Shown: piece by piece, positions 1 to 7,168 of the stretch
Numbering within the stretch: position 1 is the stretch's first letter
How the letters are laid out: every line of letters begins with the position of its first letter
Assembly: GCA_030624805.1 (NCBI GenBank)
Contig: JAUXJL010000051.1
Location: 1-10,059 of the forward strand
DNA from: Acidimicrobiia bacterium
GTDB lineage: Bacteria > Actinomycetota > Acidimicrobiia > Spongiisociales > SHLN01
Length of the DNA: 10,059 nucleotides
Reading direction: 5' to 3'
Notes under the pieces: generated by a model
Database searches by the model: none
Told to the model about the DNA's origin: nothing
What the model saw: only the letters and a program-made list of their open reading frames with translations
Made by a program: the position numbers and the translations under genes

Positions 1-1
1 A

Positions 2-1498
2 GCCGAGGCGGGTGGGGCCGGGCTGCCCTGGCTGGTCGGATTAGCGATCCAAGAAATGTTCATGTCGGCCAACATGGCCTTTTCCATTGGCCCGATGCTC
101 ACCCAATCAACCGTGGAGGCATTGTTGTTCCACGGCTCAGACGAACAACGAGCCGTGTACCTCGACAAGCTCTCGACCGGGGAGTGGATGGGCACCATGG
201 TGCTGACCGAGCCGGAAGCCGGTTCCGATGTTGGAGCCATCCGGACAAAAGCCGTGCCGAAGGACGACGGGTCGTACGCCATCACAGGCACCAAGATCTT
301 CATCAGCTGGGGTGAGCACGACCTGACGGACAACATCGTTCACATGGTGCTGGCACGCACCCCGGACGCGCCGCCCGGCACCAAGGGCATCTCCATGTTC
401 ATCGTCCCCAAGTTCCTCGTGAATCCCGATGGCTCCCTTGGAGACCGCAACACTTTCAAGGCGGTTTCCATCGAGCACAAGATGGGCATTCACGGGAGCC
501 CAACCTGTGTGATGGCATTTGAAGACGCCACTGGGTACCTGGTTGGTGAGGAGAACCTAGGGATGAGCTACATGTTCACCATGATGAACAGCGCCCGGCT
601 ATCGGTGGGCCTCGAGGGCCTGGCCGTATCGGAACGCGCCTATCAACATGCGCTCACGTTCGCCCAGCAACGCCTGCAGGGCCGGGCCATCGGCGCACCC
701 AAGACCGAGCAGTCGGCCATCATCCAGCATCCCGACGTCCGCCGGATGCTCATGACCATCAAGGCATACAACGAGGCGATGCGTTGCGTCCTATACGAAA
801 CCGCAGAAGCATTCGACCTTGCCCACCATTCGCCCGACGAGGCGGCCCGGACGGCTGCCCAGGAATACATGGAGCTGCTGACCCCCATCGCCAAGGCGTG
901 GTGCACCGATCTCGGCGTTGAGATGACCTCACTCGCCCTCCAGGTGCATGGCGGAATGGGGTATATCGAGGAGACGGGTGCCGCTCAGCACTACCGGGAT
1001 GCCCGCATCGCACCTATATATGAAGGCACAAACGGGATTCAGGCGATGGACCTGGTCGCCCGCAAGTTGCCAATGCGGGAGGGTGGTGTGGTACGAGAAC
1101 TCATCGGCCGCATCATGGCGCTCGATGCCGAGCTGGCAGAGAGCGGCGAGGATCTTGCTTCGATCCGCCAGGCGCTGAGCGCCTCCGTTGCCGACCTCAC
1201 TGCTGCGGTGCTGTGGCTGGCGGAGCACGGCCCCGCCGACCCGAACGACGCCCTCGCCGGAGCGACACCCTTCCTTCGCCTGATGGGCACGACCCTGGGC
1301 GGCTGGTGCATGGCACGGGCGGCTCTCGCCGCCCGCGAACAGCTCCAGAAAGGCGACGGGGACGCAGGGTTCCTGGAAGCCAAGGTTGCCACCGCCCGCT
1401 TTTATGCCGAGCAGCTCCTCCCCCAGACCAGCGGTTTGCTTCCGCAAGTGACTGCCGGCTCGGGCCCATTGTTCGAAGTACCTATCAACCAGCTCTAG
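2..1498 (+). CDS. Acyl-CoA dehydrogenase, long FadE5/DmdC-like type (5' partial)
   Basis: Probable FAD-dependent enzyme that desaturates an acyl-CoA at the alpha-beta bond and passes electrons to ETF, as in beta-oxidation. The reading frame is open from base 2, so the ATG at 56 is internal and the N-terminus lies outside the window; about 498 residues are visible. Counting from that ATG: a flavin/substrate signature LTEPEAGSD (50-58), GTKIFIS (78-84), the helical C-terminal core with QVHGGMGY (296-303), and YEGTNGIQ (322-329), whose Glu (codon 1022-1024) sits where the catalytic base lies in this family. About 140 further residues follow, matching the extra C-terminal domain (Acyl-CoA_dh_C) of ~600-residue members such as mycobacterial FadE5 and the methylthiopropanoyl-CoA dehydrogenase DmdC. 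Substrate chain length cannot be read from sequence. It is the only + strand gene and converges on the ABC ATPase gene. Confidence 0.93.
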   Translation, partial: AEAGGAGLPWLVGLAIQEMFMSANMAFSIGPMLTQSTVEALLFHGSDEQRAVYLDKLSTGEWMGTMVLTEPEAGSDVGAIRTKAVPKDDGSYAITGTKIFISWGEHDLTDNIVHMVLARTPDAPPGTKGISMFIVPKFLVNPDGSLGDRNTFKAVSIEHKMGIHGSPTCVMAFEDATGYLVGEENLGMSYMFTMMNSARLSVGLEGLAVSERAYQHALTFAQQRLQGRAIGAPKTEQSAIIQHPDVRRMLMTIKAYNEAMRCVLYETAEAFDLAHHSPDEAARTAAQEYMELLTPIAKAWCTDLGVEMTSLALQVHGGMGYIEETGAAQHYRDARIAPIYEGTNGIQAMDLVARKLPMREGGVVRELIGRIMALDAELAESGEDLASIRQALSASVADLTAAVLWLAEHGPADPNDALAGATPFLRLMGTTLGGWCMARAALAAREQLQKGDGDAGFLEAKVATARFYAEQLLPQTSGLLPQVTAGSGPLFEVPINQL

Positions 1499-1569
1499 GC
1501 CTAGTCCCGCTCCCACCACTGAGCTCGCACGTTTGGATTTTCGGTGGACAGGCTTCTGAGCGCTACCAA
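1499..1569. other. Convergent intergenic gap, no clear terminator
   Basis: This 71-base spacer separates the converging stop codons of the acyl-CoA dehydrogenase (+) and the ABC ATPase (-). A bidirectional terminator would be expected here, but the only inverted repeat I see is a distant 5-bp CCACC/GGTGG pairing with a long loop and no T-run, which is not convincing. Confidence 0.5.
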
Positions 1570-2316
1570 CTAAAACCCCTCTTCGAGGACCATCCGAAGG
1601 AACTCCCTGGTTCGTTCCTCTTTCGGGTTGGCGAGGATCTCACCGGGTGGACCGTCCTCCATGATGATGCCTTCGTCCATGAACACGACCCGATCGGCGA
1701 CATTACGAGCGAATCCCATCTCATGGGTCACCACCAGCATCGTCATCCCCTCGTCGGCGAGATCGCGCATCACTTGGAGGACCTCACCGACGAGCTCGGG
1801 GTCGAGGGCGCTCGTTACCTCATCGAACATCATCATGTCGGGGTTCATGCACAAGGCCCGGGCGATCGCCACCCGCTGCTGCTGGCCACCTGAGAGGCGA
1901 GCGGGGTACTCGTCGATCTTGTCGGTTAGACCGACCCGTTCCAGCATCCTGGCAGCCACCTCAGCTGCTTCATCCTGGCTGCGCCCGAGCACCTTGCGTT
2001 GGGAGATCGTCAGGTTCTTGCGGACGTCCAGGTGCGGAAAAAGGTTGAACTGTTGGAACACCATTCCGATCTTCGCTCGCAGTGCGTCGACGTCCGATGC
2101 CGGGTCGGTGATATCTTCGCCCTCAATCAACACATGGCCCGACGTAGCCTCCTCGAGCCGATTGACGCAACGCAGCAGTGTCGATTTGCCAGACCCGGAA
2201 GGGCCGATAATGCACACCACCTCACCGGTGTCGACCTCGAAGTCGATCCCCCGCAACACCTCGAGATCGCCAAAGTACTTGTGAAGGTCTCGGATCTCGA
2301 TCGCGGGCGTCCCCAT
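1570..2316 (-). CDS. Polar amino-acid ABC transporter ATP-binding protein (GlnQ/HisP type)
   Basis: Cytoplasmic ATPase subunit that powers uptake of a polar amino acid through the adjacent permease. All nucleotide-binding motifs are intact: Walker A GPSGSGKST (38-46), Q-loop in VFQQFNLFPHL (86-96), ABC signature LSGGQQQRV (141-149), Walker B MMMFDE (161-166), D-loop SALD (169-172) and switch His198 in VVTHEMGFA. At 248 residues it has the usual length of the GlnQ/HisP family (PAAT transporters), and VFQQFNLFPH and THEMGFA are very typical of that family. The ATG overlaps the permease stop by one base (TGATG), with AAGGGA five bases upstream of the start, so translation is probably coupled. 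It is the last gene of the transporter operon. Substrate is not determinable from this subunit. Confidence 0.96.
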   Translation of the reverse strand: MGTPAIEIRDLHKYFGDLEVLRGIDFEVDTGEVVCIIGPSGSGKSTLLRCVNRLEEATSGHVLIEGEDITDPASDVDALRAKIGMVFQQFNLFPHLDVRKNLTISQRKVLGRSQDEAAEVAARMLERVGLTDKIDEYPARLSGGQQQRVAIARALCMNPDMMMFDEVTSALDPELVGEVLQVMRDLADEGMTMLVVTHEMGFARNVADRVVFMDEGIIMEDGPPGEILANPKEERTREFLRMVLEEGF

Positions 2317-3119
2317 CAGCGTCCCTTCGCCGCCCGCTTCTCCAGCTGACGAACCAACGAGGTCATCGGCAAGGTAATCATCAGGTAGACCAGTGCAATC
2401 ACGGTGAGAGGGGTCGCATTGATCGTCGTTGTCATGAAATCCCGACCGAACTTGGTCAGCTCCTTCGAGGCGGGCGTCGTTCCGACAACGAACAACAGCG
2501 ACGTGTCTTTGATCAGCAGCACCAGCTCATTGGTAAGTGGAGGAATGATGATGCGGAATGCCTGGGGGAGAACGATGTACGCCATCGCGGTCGGCGCACT
2601 CATACCAAGTGAGCGAGCGGCCTCCATCTGGCCGCGCGGCACTGCCTGAATGCCCGCCCGGATAGTTTCTGCCATGTAGGCGGCCGCGACCAGCCCGAGC
2701 CCGACCGCAGCTTTGCCGGCGGTACCGAACGGGATGCGCCATCCGAACGCAATCGGCAGTCCGAACGCAACCAGGATGATCGTGACCAGCGCGGGCAACC
2801 CACGGAATAGCTCGATGTACGAGGTTGCGAACCAGCGGTACGGCCCGATCGGAGACAGCTTCATGAGCGCCAGCACCAGCGCCAACACAAAGCCGGCCGC
2901 GAAGGCTACTGCCGTGTAGATGAGGGTATTCTTGGCGGCGATCGTGAGAACTTCGGGAAACATGTCCCGAAAGATTTCAGGCTTCAGAAAGTTGCTCTGG
3001 ATCTTGTCCCAGTCGGCGAAGAACACCAACAAGAGCGCGATCAGGACGAGCAGCCCGTACATGATCCCCGGTACAAACCGGGGGTGCTTCCAGATCGGCC
3101 TGGCGGTCTTTGTCACCAT
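2316..3119 (-). CDS. Polar amino-acid ABC transporter permease (HisM/GlnP family)
   Basis: Inner-membrane subunit that forms the translocation path, probably as a homodimer since only one permease gene is present. The 267-residue protein has a hydrophobic first segment (about 18-35), then further membrane segments around 60-86, 109-125, 138-158, 185-211 and 236-255. The cytoplasmic EAA loop that docks onto the ATPase is EAARSLGMSAPTAMAYIVLPQ (first and last residues about 166 and 186). The N-terminal hydrophobic extension before the core is longer than in the smallest GlnP proteins. The start chosen is ATG at 3119, with a weak AGGG seven bases upstream; the adjacent GTG codon 2 is an alternative. 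It lies 70 bases downstream of the binding-protein gene, with a strong hairpin between them, and overlaps the ATPase gene by one base. Confidence 0.94.
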   Translation of the reverse strand: MVTKTARPIWKHPRFVPGIMYGLLVLIALLLVFFADWDKIQSNFLKPEIFRDMFPEVLTIAAKNTLIYTAVAFAAGFVLALVLALMKLSPIGPYRWFATSYIELFRGLPALVTIILVAFGLPIAFGWRIPFGTAGKAAVGLGLVAAAYMAETIRAGIQAVPRGQMEAARSLGMSAPTAMAYIVLPQAFRIIIPPLTNELVLLIKDTSLLFVVGTTPASKELTKFGRDFMTTTINATPLTVIALVYLMITLPMTSLVRQLEKRAAKGR

Positions 3120-3138
3120 GGAGGCACCCTAAACGGAC

Positions 3139-3164
3139 GGGGGCGACCCGTGCAGGTCGCCCCC
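3139..3164 (-). terminator. Intercistronic hairpin (attenuator or mRNA stabiliser)
   Basis: A perfect 10-bp inverted repeat, GGGGGCGACC (3139-3148) and GGTCGCCCCC (3155-3164), encloses a 6-base loop. It lies between the stop of the binding-protein gene and the start of the permease gene. On the transcribed strand it is followed by GTCCGTTT, only a short T-run, so a fully efficient intrinsic terminator is doubtful. In many importer operons such a structure lets binding protein be made in excess, by partial termination or by protecting the upstream mRNA from 3' decay. That role is inferred here. Confidence 0.8.
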
Positions 3165-3189
3165 TCTCAACCGATTCAAACGCGACGGA

Positions 3190-3969
3190 CTACTTGAAGA
3201 AGTCGTTAAAGATGTCGTCGTATGTGCCGTCATCGCGCAGCTTGGCGAGCGAGGCGTTGACCGCAGTCAGCAGGGTTTCCTTGCCGTCCTCCTGAACGGC
3301 CAGGCCGTAGAACTCGTTGGTCGGATAGATTTCGGCGATCGTGAGCCCATCATCGTTGAAGGCGGCGTCACCGTTGACCACGATGTCCTGCAGCACCCCG
3401 TCCACCTCACCGGCGGCGAGTGCCACAATCAGGTCGCCGGGGCCTTCGTAGGAGATTATGTCCGCGTCCGGCGCATTCTCGTTGGCGTAGATCTCGCCGG
3501 TGGTGCCTGTCTGCACCCCGAGCTTCTCGCCCGCGAACGATGCCAGTGTGTCCATTCCGCCATCGGACTTGATCAGCAACGATTGGTCACCGCTGAAATA
3601 CTGATCACTGAAGTCGATGTTCTCCTCACGCTCATCGGTGATGGTGATCGAGGCGGCGGCAATATCACACTCGCCCGACTCCATTGCCAAGCCCGACGTG
3701 ATCGGATCAAAGCCGGAGTTGATCACCCTCGTCTCCAGGCCGAGGTCGTCGGCAATCGCACGCATCAGCTCGATGTCGAACCCGGTGAAGTTGCCGTCGG
3801 CGTCCTCGAACTCCATCGGCGGATAGGGCGAGTCCGTGCACACGGTCAGGGTGCCGCTGGACACGAGACCGAAGGTGTCTGTGTCTACTGAGTCGCTATC
3901 GCCGCAGGCCGCGCCCACCAGCGCAAGGGCAACCAGCAGGCCGATCAGGGTGGTGAATCTATGTCTCAT
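3190..3969 (-). CDS. Amino-acid ABC transporter substrate-binding lipoprotein
   Basis: Extracytoplasmic receptor (SBP family 3) that captures an amino acid and delivers it to the adjacent permease. The start is the ATG at 3969, because GAGGAGG (3978-3984) lies eight bases upstream; a longer frame to 4005 lacks this. The protein has 259 residues: MRHR, a hydrophobic signal segment (8-21), then a lipobox-like VGAAC with Cys22 as the lipidated residue, and an acidic linker. Family motifs follow: LTVCTDSPYPPMEF (41-54), GFDIELMRAIA (63-73), and SITITDEREENIDFSDQY (107-124), in which Arg114 is in the position that grips the ligand carboxylate. The C-terminus LRDDGTYDDIFNDFF is also typical. Ligand specificity is unknown. 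It is the first gene of the importer operon and is followed by a strong hairpin. Confidence 0.95.
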   Translation of the reverse strand: MRHRFTTLIGLLVALALVGAACGDSDSVDTDTFGLVSSGTLTVCTDSPYPPMEFEDADGNFTGFDIELMRAIADDLGLETRVINSGFDPITSGLAMESGECDIAAASITITDEREENIDFSDQYFSGDQSLLIKSDGGMDTLASFAGEKLGVQTGTTGEIYANENAPDADIISYEGPGDLIVALAAGEVDGVLQDIVVNGDAAFNDDGLTIAEIYPTNEFYGLAVQEDGKETLLTAVNASLAKLRDDGTYDDIFNDFFK

Positions 3970-3977
3970 CAGGTAAT

Positions 3978-3984
3978 CCTCCTC
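3978..3984 (-). promoter_or_regulatory. Ribosome binding site fixing the binding-protein start
   Basis: GAGGAGG on the - strand, eight bases before the ATG at 3969. It fits the start that places the signal peptide at the N-terminus, and it excludes the 12-codon upstream extension. Confidence 0.85.
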
Positions 3985-4089
3985 GGATTTTGCGTAAACC
4001 GGCAAACCGGAGTCGCGGCGGGAATGTTAGGGCCGAACCGGCCGTCCGGCCAGTGGGTGCCGAATCCAGAGCTGAACGGTGAATCCATG

Positions 4090-4117
4090 GATCTAAGGGG
4101 AGGGCGGTATCCGTCCA
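4090..4117 (-). promoter_or_regulatory. Possible promoter of the ABC importer operon
   Basis: In the 169-base gap between hppD and the binding-protein gene, TGGACG (4112-4117) resembles a -35 box and TAGATC (4090-4095) a poor -10, with a 16-base spacer. A perfect 10-bp palindrome ATCCATGGAT (4083-4092) overlaps the -10 and could be an operator. Further toward the gene are a GC-rich dyad (4040-4051) and a direct repeat AAACCGG (3996-4002, 4004-4010). All matches are weak and unaided by comparison. Confidence 0.22.
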
Positions 4118-4138
4118 GCCCGCACCAAAACATCGGGG

Positions 4139-5236
4139 CTAGAGGTTGCCTCGTTCCGCCTGGTCACGTTCGATGGCCTCGAAGAGAGCCTGGAAGTTGC
4201 CAACGCCGAACCCGAGCGAACCGTGCCGTTCGATCACTTCATAGAAGACGGTCGGCCGATCCTGCACCGACTTTGTGAATATCTGGAGCAGGTATCCCTC
4301 GTCGTCCTGGTCGACGAGGATGCCGAGCTGCGCAAGCTGGTCGAGATCGGCGTCGATCGTTGACCAGTCGAGCCGGGTCCTGAGCTCGTCGTAGTACGTG
4401 GCAGGCGTGGACAAGAACCGCACGCCGTTGTGCCGCATCGCCCGCACTGTCTCCATGATGTCGTCTGTGGCAAGGGCCATATGTTGCACACCTGGTGCCC
4501 GGTAGAAATCAAGGTACTCCTCGATCTGGCTCTTCTTCTTACCCTGGGCGGGCTCATTGATCGGCAGCTTGATGCGACCGGTGCCGTCCCAAAGCACTTT
4601 GGACATGAGGGCGGTGTACTCGGTGGAGATGGCTTCGTCGTCGAAGTGATGGAGCTGGGTGAACCCCATGATGTTGGCGTAGTAGGCCGCCCATTTGTCC
4701 ATCTCCCCAAGGTTGACGTTGCACACAACATGATCGACGTGCTGGAGGCCGGTGGACTCGCCGGGCCGCTGGTGTTGGGTCGGTTTGTAGCCGGGGGCGT
4801 ACACACCTTTGTAATTGGAGCGATCGACGAACGTGTGGATGGTCTCGCCGTAGGCCTTGATGGCCGAACGCACCAACTTGCCATCCTCGTCCTCTTCCAC
4901 ATAGGGCTCACGAAACGGCTCGGCGTCACGATCAACCGCCACCCGGAACGCCTCCTCGGCGTCGGGCACGGCAAAGGCGACGTCTTTTACGCCGTCACCG
5001 TGGAGAGCGTGGTGTTGCACAATTTCGGACTCGGGTCCGAGCCCGGCGGTCATCACGAACCGGATGCCGCCCTGTTCGAGCACGTACGAAGTCCGGTCGC
5101 GCACGCCGTGTTCTGGACCGGTGTAGCCCACGACGCTGAAACCGAAGGCGGTGCGGTAGTAGTGGGCGGCCTGGCGGGCGTTTCCGACGTAGAACTCGAG
5201 TGCGTCGTACCCGAGAATCGGCATCAAATCTGTCAT
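4139..5236 (-). CDS. hppD: 4-Hydroxyphenylpyruvate dioxygenase
   Basis: Fe(II)-dependent cytosolic enzyme of tyrosine catabolism that decarboxylates and hydroxylates 4-hydroxyphenylpyruvate to homogentisate. The 365-residue protein has the two-domain vicinal-oxygen-chelate architecture: an N-terminal domain opening GYDALEFYVGNARQAAHYY and a catalytic C-terminal domain from about residue 164. The iron ligands are visible as His169 in HVDHVV, His252 in VQHMAL and Glu333 in FYEVIER. LQIFTKSV (317-324) and the C-terminal GFGVGNFQALFEAIE are strongly typical of the family. The ATG at 5236 has only a weak GGGG upstream, but the N-terminus fits the family. It lies 55 bases downstream of hmgA on the same strand, and its product is the substrate of HmgA, so co-transcription is likely. 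The paralogue 4-hydroxymandelate synthase is the main alternative, but the pairing with hmgA argues for HppD. Confidence 0.96.
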   Translation of the reverse strand: MTDLMPILGYDALEFYVGNARQAAHYYRTAFGFSVVGYTGPEHGVRDRTSYVLEQGGIRFVMTAGLGPESEIVQHHALHGDGVKDVAFAVPDAEEAFRVAVDRDAEPFREPYVEEDEDGKLVRSAIKAYGETIHTFVDRSNYKGVYAPGYKPTQHQRPGESTGLQHVDHVVCNVNLGEMDKWAAYYANIMGFTQLHHFDDEAISTEYTALMSKVLWDGTGRIKLPINEPAQGKKKSQIEEYLDFYRAPGVQHMALATDDIMETVRAMRHNGVRFLSTPATYYDELRTRLDWSTIDADLDQLAQLGILVDQDDEGYLLQIFTKSVQDRPTVFYEVIERHGSLGFGVGNFQALFEAIERDQAERGNL

Positions 5237-5272
5237 GAGAAACCCCAGACCGTGTGAGTGACCGTACCGCTA

Positions 5273-5303
5273 TGTATAACACGACGCTGCGCTAGCCGGT
5301 GAA
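5273..5303 (-). promoter_or_regulatory. Possible internal promoter for hppD
   Basis: TATACA (5273-5278) stands out in GC-rich surroundings as a -10-like box, with TTCACC (5298-5303) 19 bases upstream as a poor -35, overlapping the end of hmgA. It would give hppD its own transcript in addition to read-through from hmgA. The spacer is longer than ideal, so this is only a candidate. Confidence 0.25.
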
Positions 5304-6596
5304 GTGCTTCTCCAACCCGTGCCACACCGACGGGTAGTCGTCCTGGAGGGTGGGCACCGAGGTCGAGTAGGCGGTGGGGATCAGGGGATAGCGGGTCTCG
5401 AACATGAACGACATCGTGTCCGAGAGTTTCTGCGGCTTTTGATCGCCGCTGGTGGCCTTCAGCCAGGCATCGTGATCAGGCCCGTGCGGGAAATACATGT
5501 TGTGGAGCGACATCCCGCCGGGCTCGAAGCCCTCCTCCTTGGCGTCGTACACCCCATACAAGATGCCCATGAACTCCGACATGATGTTGTTGTGGTAGTA
5601 GGGCGGCCGGAACGTGTGCTCGCTCACCAGCCAGCGATCGGCGAAGACTACAAAGTCGACGTTGGCCACTCCCACATCAGGTGACGGCGATGTCAGCACA
5701 GTGAAGATGGACGGGTCGGGATGGTCAAAACTGATCGACCCGATGACGTTGTACTTGCGAAGGTCGTACTTGTACGGGGCATGATTACCGTGCCAGCCGA
5801 CCACGTCGAGCGGCGAATAGTCGAGCTCGACCATGAAGAGACGTCCGTCGAATTTCACATATAGCTCCCCGGCGTCCTCGGTGTCTTCGAAAGCCGCCAC
5901 CGGGTACAGGAAATCCCTCGGGTTGGCGAGCGCGTTGGCGCCGATCGGGCCTCGCTCGGGCAACTCGAGATACGTTCCGTAGTTCTCGCAGATATAGCCC
6001 CGGGCGGCATCGTCGAGGAGATCGACCCGGAACTTCATTCCGCGCGGGATAACGCAGATCTCGCCGGGCGCCACCATCAGCACTCCGCACTCAGTGGCAA
6101 ACCGGAGCTGCCCGTCCTGCGGCACGATGAGCATTTCACCGTCTGCGTTGTAGAAGTACGTGTTCGTCATCGACTCGGTGGCGAAGTAGAGGTGGGCGGC
6201 CATGCCGGTTTGAGTGTGGGCATCGCCGTTGGTGGCCACCGTCCGGATTCCAGTCAAAAAGTTGGTGGACTCCTCGGGAAAGGGCGGAGGATTCCACCGC
6301 AGCTGGCCAATCGGGGGCTGGGTTTCCCGATTGGGAGCCGTGCGGATGTGATGATTCTCGACCTCGGTGAACTGCCAGGCGTGGCGCACCGAAGGCCGAA
6401 TCCGGTAATGCCAGTTACGTCGATTTCGAGCATTCGGAACGGTGAAGGCGGTGCCCGACAGTTGTTCGGTGTAGAGCCCAAGCGGTGGTTTCTGCGGGTT
6501 GTTCTGACCGACCGGGAGCGCCCCCGGGAGTGCCTCGGAAGCAAATTCGTTGCCGAAGCCGGACTGGTATTCCGCACCGGTGATCGCGTCGGTCAT
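5292..6596 (-). CDS. hmgA: Homogentisate 1,2-dioxygenase
   Basis: Fe(II) ring-cleaving dioxygenase that converts homogentisate to 4-maleylacetoacetate. The start chosen is ATG at 6596, with GGAGG (6604-6608) seven bases upstream. It gives 434 residues beginning MTDAITGAEYQSGFGNEF, the expected N-terminus; the 43-codon upstream extension has no family character. Iron ligands are His335 and Glu341 in YYHNNIMSEFMG and His371 in FPHGPD; His292 in SFDHPDPSIF matches the proposed acid-base residue. These numbers coincide with those used for the human enzyme. Other family stretches are LYTEQLSGTAF (41-51) and VGWHGNHAPYKYDLRKYNVIGSISF. All key residues are present, so the enzyme is probably active. 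It is the first gene of a two-gene unit with hppD. The following pathway enzymes, fumarylacetoacetase and maleylacetoacetate isomerase, are not in the window. Confidence 0.97.
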   Translation of the reverse strand: MTDAITGAEYQSGFGNEFASEALPGALPVGQNNPQKPPLGLYTEQLSGTAFTVPNARNRRNWHYRIRPSVRHAWQFTEVENHHIRTAPNRETQPPIGQLRWNPPPFPEESTNFLTGIRTVATNGDAHTQTGMAAHLYFATESMTNTYFYNADGEMLIVPQDGQLRFATECGVLMVAPGEICVIPRGMKFRVDLLDDAARGYICENYGTYLELPERGPIGANALANPRDFLYPVAAFEDTEDAGELYVKFDGRLFMVELDYSPLDVVGWHGNHAPYKYDLRKYNVIGSISFDHPDPSIFTVLTSPSPDVGVANVDFVVFADRWLVSEHTFRPPYYHNNIMSEFMGILYGVYDAKEEGFEPGGMSLHNMYFPHGPDHDAWLKATSGDQKPQKLSDTMSFMFETRYPLIPTAYSTSVPTLQDDYPSVWHGLEKHFTG

Positions 6597-6603
6597 GCCC
6601 CAT

Positions 6604-6608
6604 CCTCC
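6604..6608 (-). promoter_or_regulatory. Ribosome binding site fixing the hmgA start
   Basis: GGAGG on the - strand, seven bases before the ATG at 6596. It supports the 434-residue form rather than a start at 6725. The 134-base gap to the upstream usp-like gene holds only a lone TAGCCT as a -10-like box and no convincing terminator. Confidence 0.8.
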
Positions 6609-6730
6609 AACTGCTCGTCTGTGGATCGAGGCTACCCGAGATTGCGCCGACCCCCGATCTACACCAACGGGATCCTGAGTGCGAGCGGTATTAGGACGGA
6701 CCCATTGTTGGCCGGGATGAGGCACGCCGC

Positions 6731-7168
6731 TCAGTCGCCTGTGCCCACCACCATCACCGCCACGCTCGCTCGTGCGCGAAGCCGTTCACCGAAGTGTTCG
6801 GTACCCCCATCCGCAAGGGCTGCGTCGGCGGCTGCTCTCGGGCTGCCGATGAGGATCGCTCCGGCAGACATCTCCTTGGCATAGTCGGCAACAGTGTCGA
6901 CCAGCTCTCCCACTCGAACAGCCACCGTGAAACGGGCGTCGGTGAGATCGGCACGAGCGGCTGTGGCTCTTGCCAGCGCCAGGTCGCGCCAAGCCATCTC
7001 GGCACGGATGGCATGTTGCTCTCCCTCATGGAGAGGTTCATAAGCGGCGGGGTCGACCACAGACAAGAAGTGGACGTCGACGTCCCGGTCCGCCCCGTGC
7101 TGAAGGGCGGCTAGGCGGGTCTGGTAACTGCCGGGCCCACCCCGGACCGCGCACACAACGTCAGACAC
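6731..7168 (-). CDS. Universal stress protein (UspA-like), degenerate nucleotide motif
   Basis: Small cytosolic protein with the outline of the Usp fold: an N-terminal beta strand (VVCAV), a helix with a hydrophobic face, a second strand (VHFLSVV), a long helix through AEMAWRDLALARATAARA, a strand (FTVAVRVGE), a helix (LVDTVADYAKEM), then the strand AGAILIGS and the C-terminal strand VAVMVVG. The ATP-binding pattern G-x2-G-x9-G-S/T usually found after the ILIG strand is not recognisable (GSPRAAADAALADGGTEHFG), so it may not bind ATP. The start is set at GTG 7168 because GAGGAGG (7175-7181) is six bases upstream; an in-frame GTG at 7174 would abut that site. This gives 145 residues and an 8-base overlap with the antiporter stop, hence probable translational coupling. 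A role in regulating the antiporter is inference from context. Confidence 0.78.
   Translation of the reverse strand: MSDVVCAVRGGPGSYQTRLAALQHGADRDVDVHFLSVVDPAAYEPLHEGEQHAIRAEMAWRDLALARATAARADLTDARFTVAVRVGELVDTVADYAKEMSAGAILIGSPRAAADAALADGGTEHFGERLRARASVAVMVVGTGD

Noticed and set aside
929..1519. - strand frame of 196 codons antisense to the acyl-CoA dehydrogenase
   Set aside because: No family features, and it lies opposite conserved catalytic sequence.
1499..1569. Bidirectional terminator between the convergent genes
   Set aside because: Only a weak 5-bp pairing with a loop over 20 bases and no T-run was found.
1213..1893. + strand frame of 226 codons bridging the convergent genes
   Set aside because: It overlaps the 3' ends of two well-supported genes in other frames, with Arg/Pro-rich composition.
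4430..5257. + strand frame of 275 codons antisense to hppD
   Set aside because: It lies wholly opposite a gene with all catalytic residues intact and has no recognisable domain.
6597..6725. 43-codon N-terminal extension of hmgA
   Set aside because: The good ribosome site and the family N-terminus both support the ATG at 6596; the extension has no similarity to the family.
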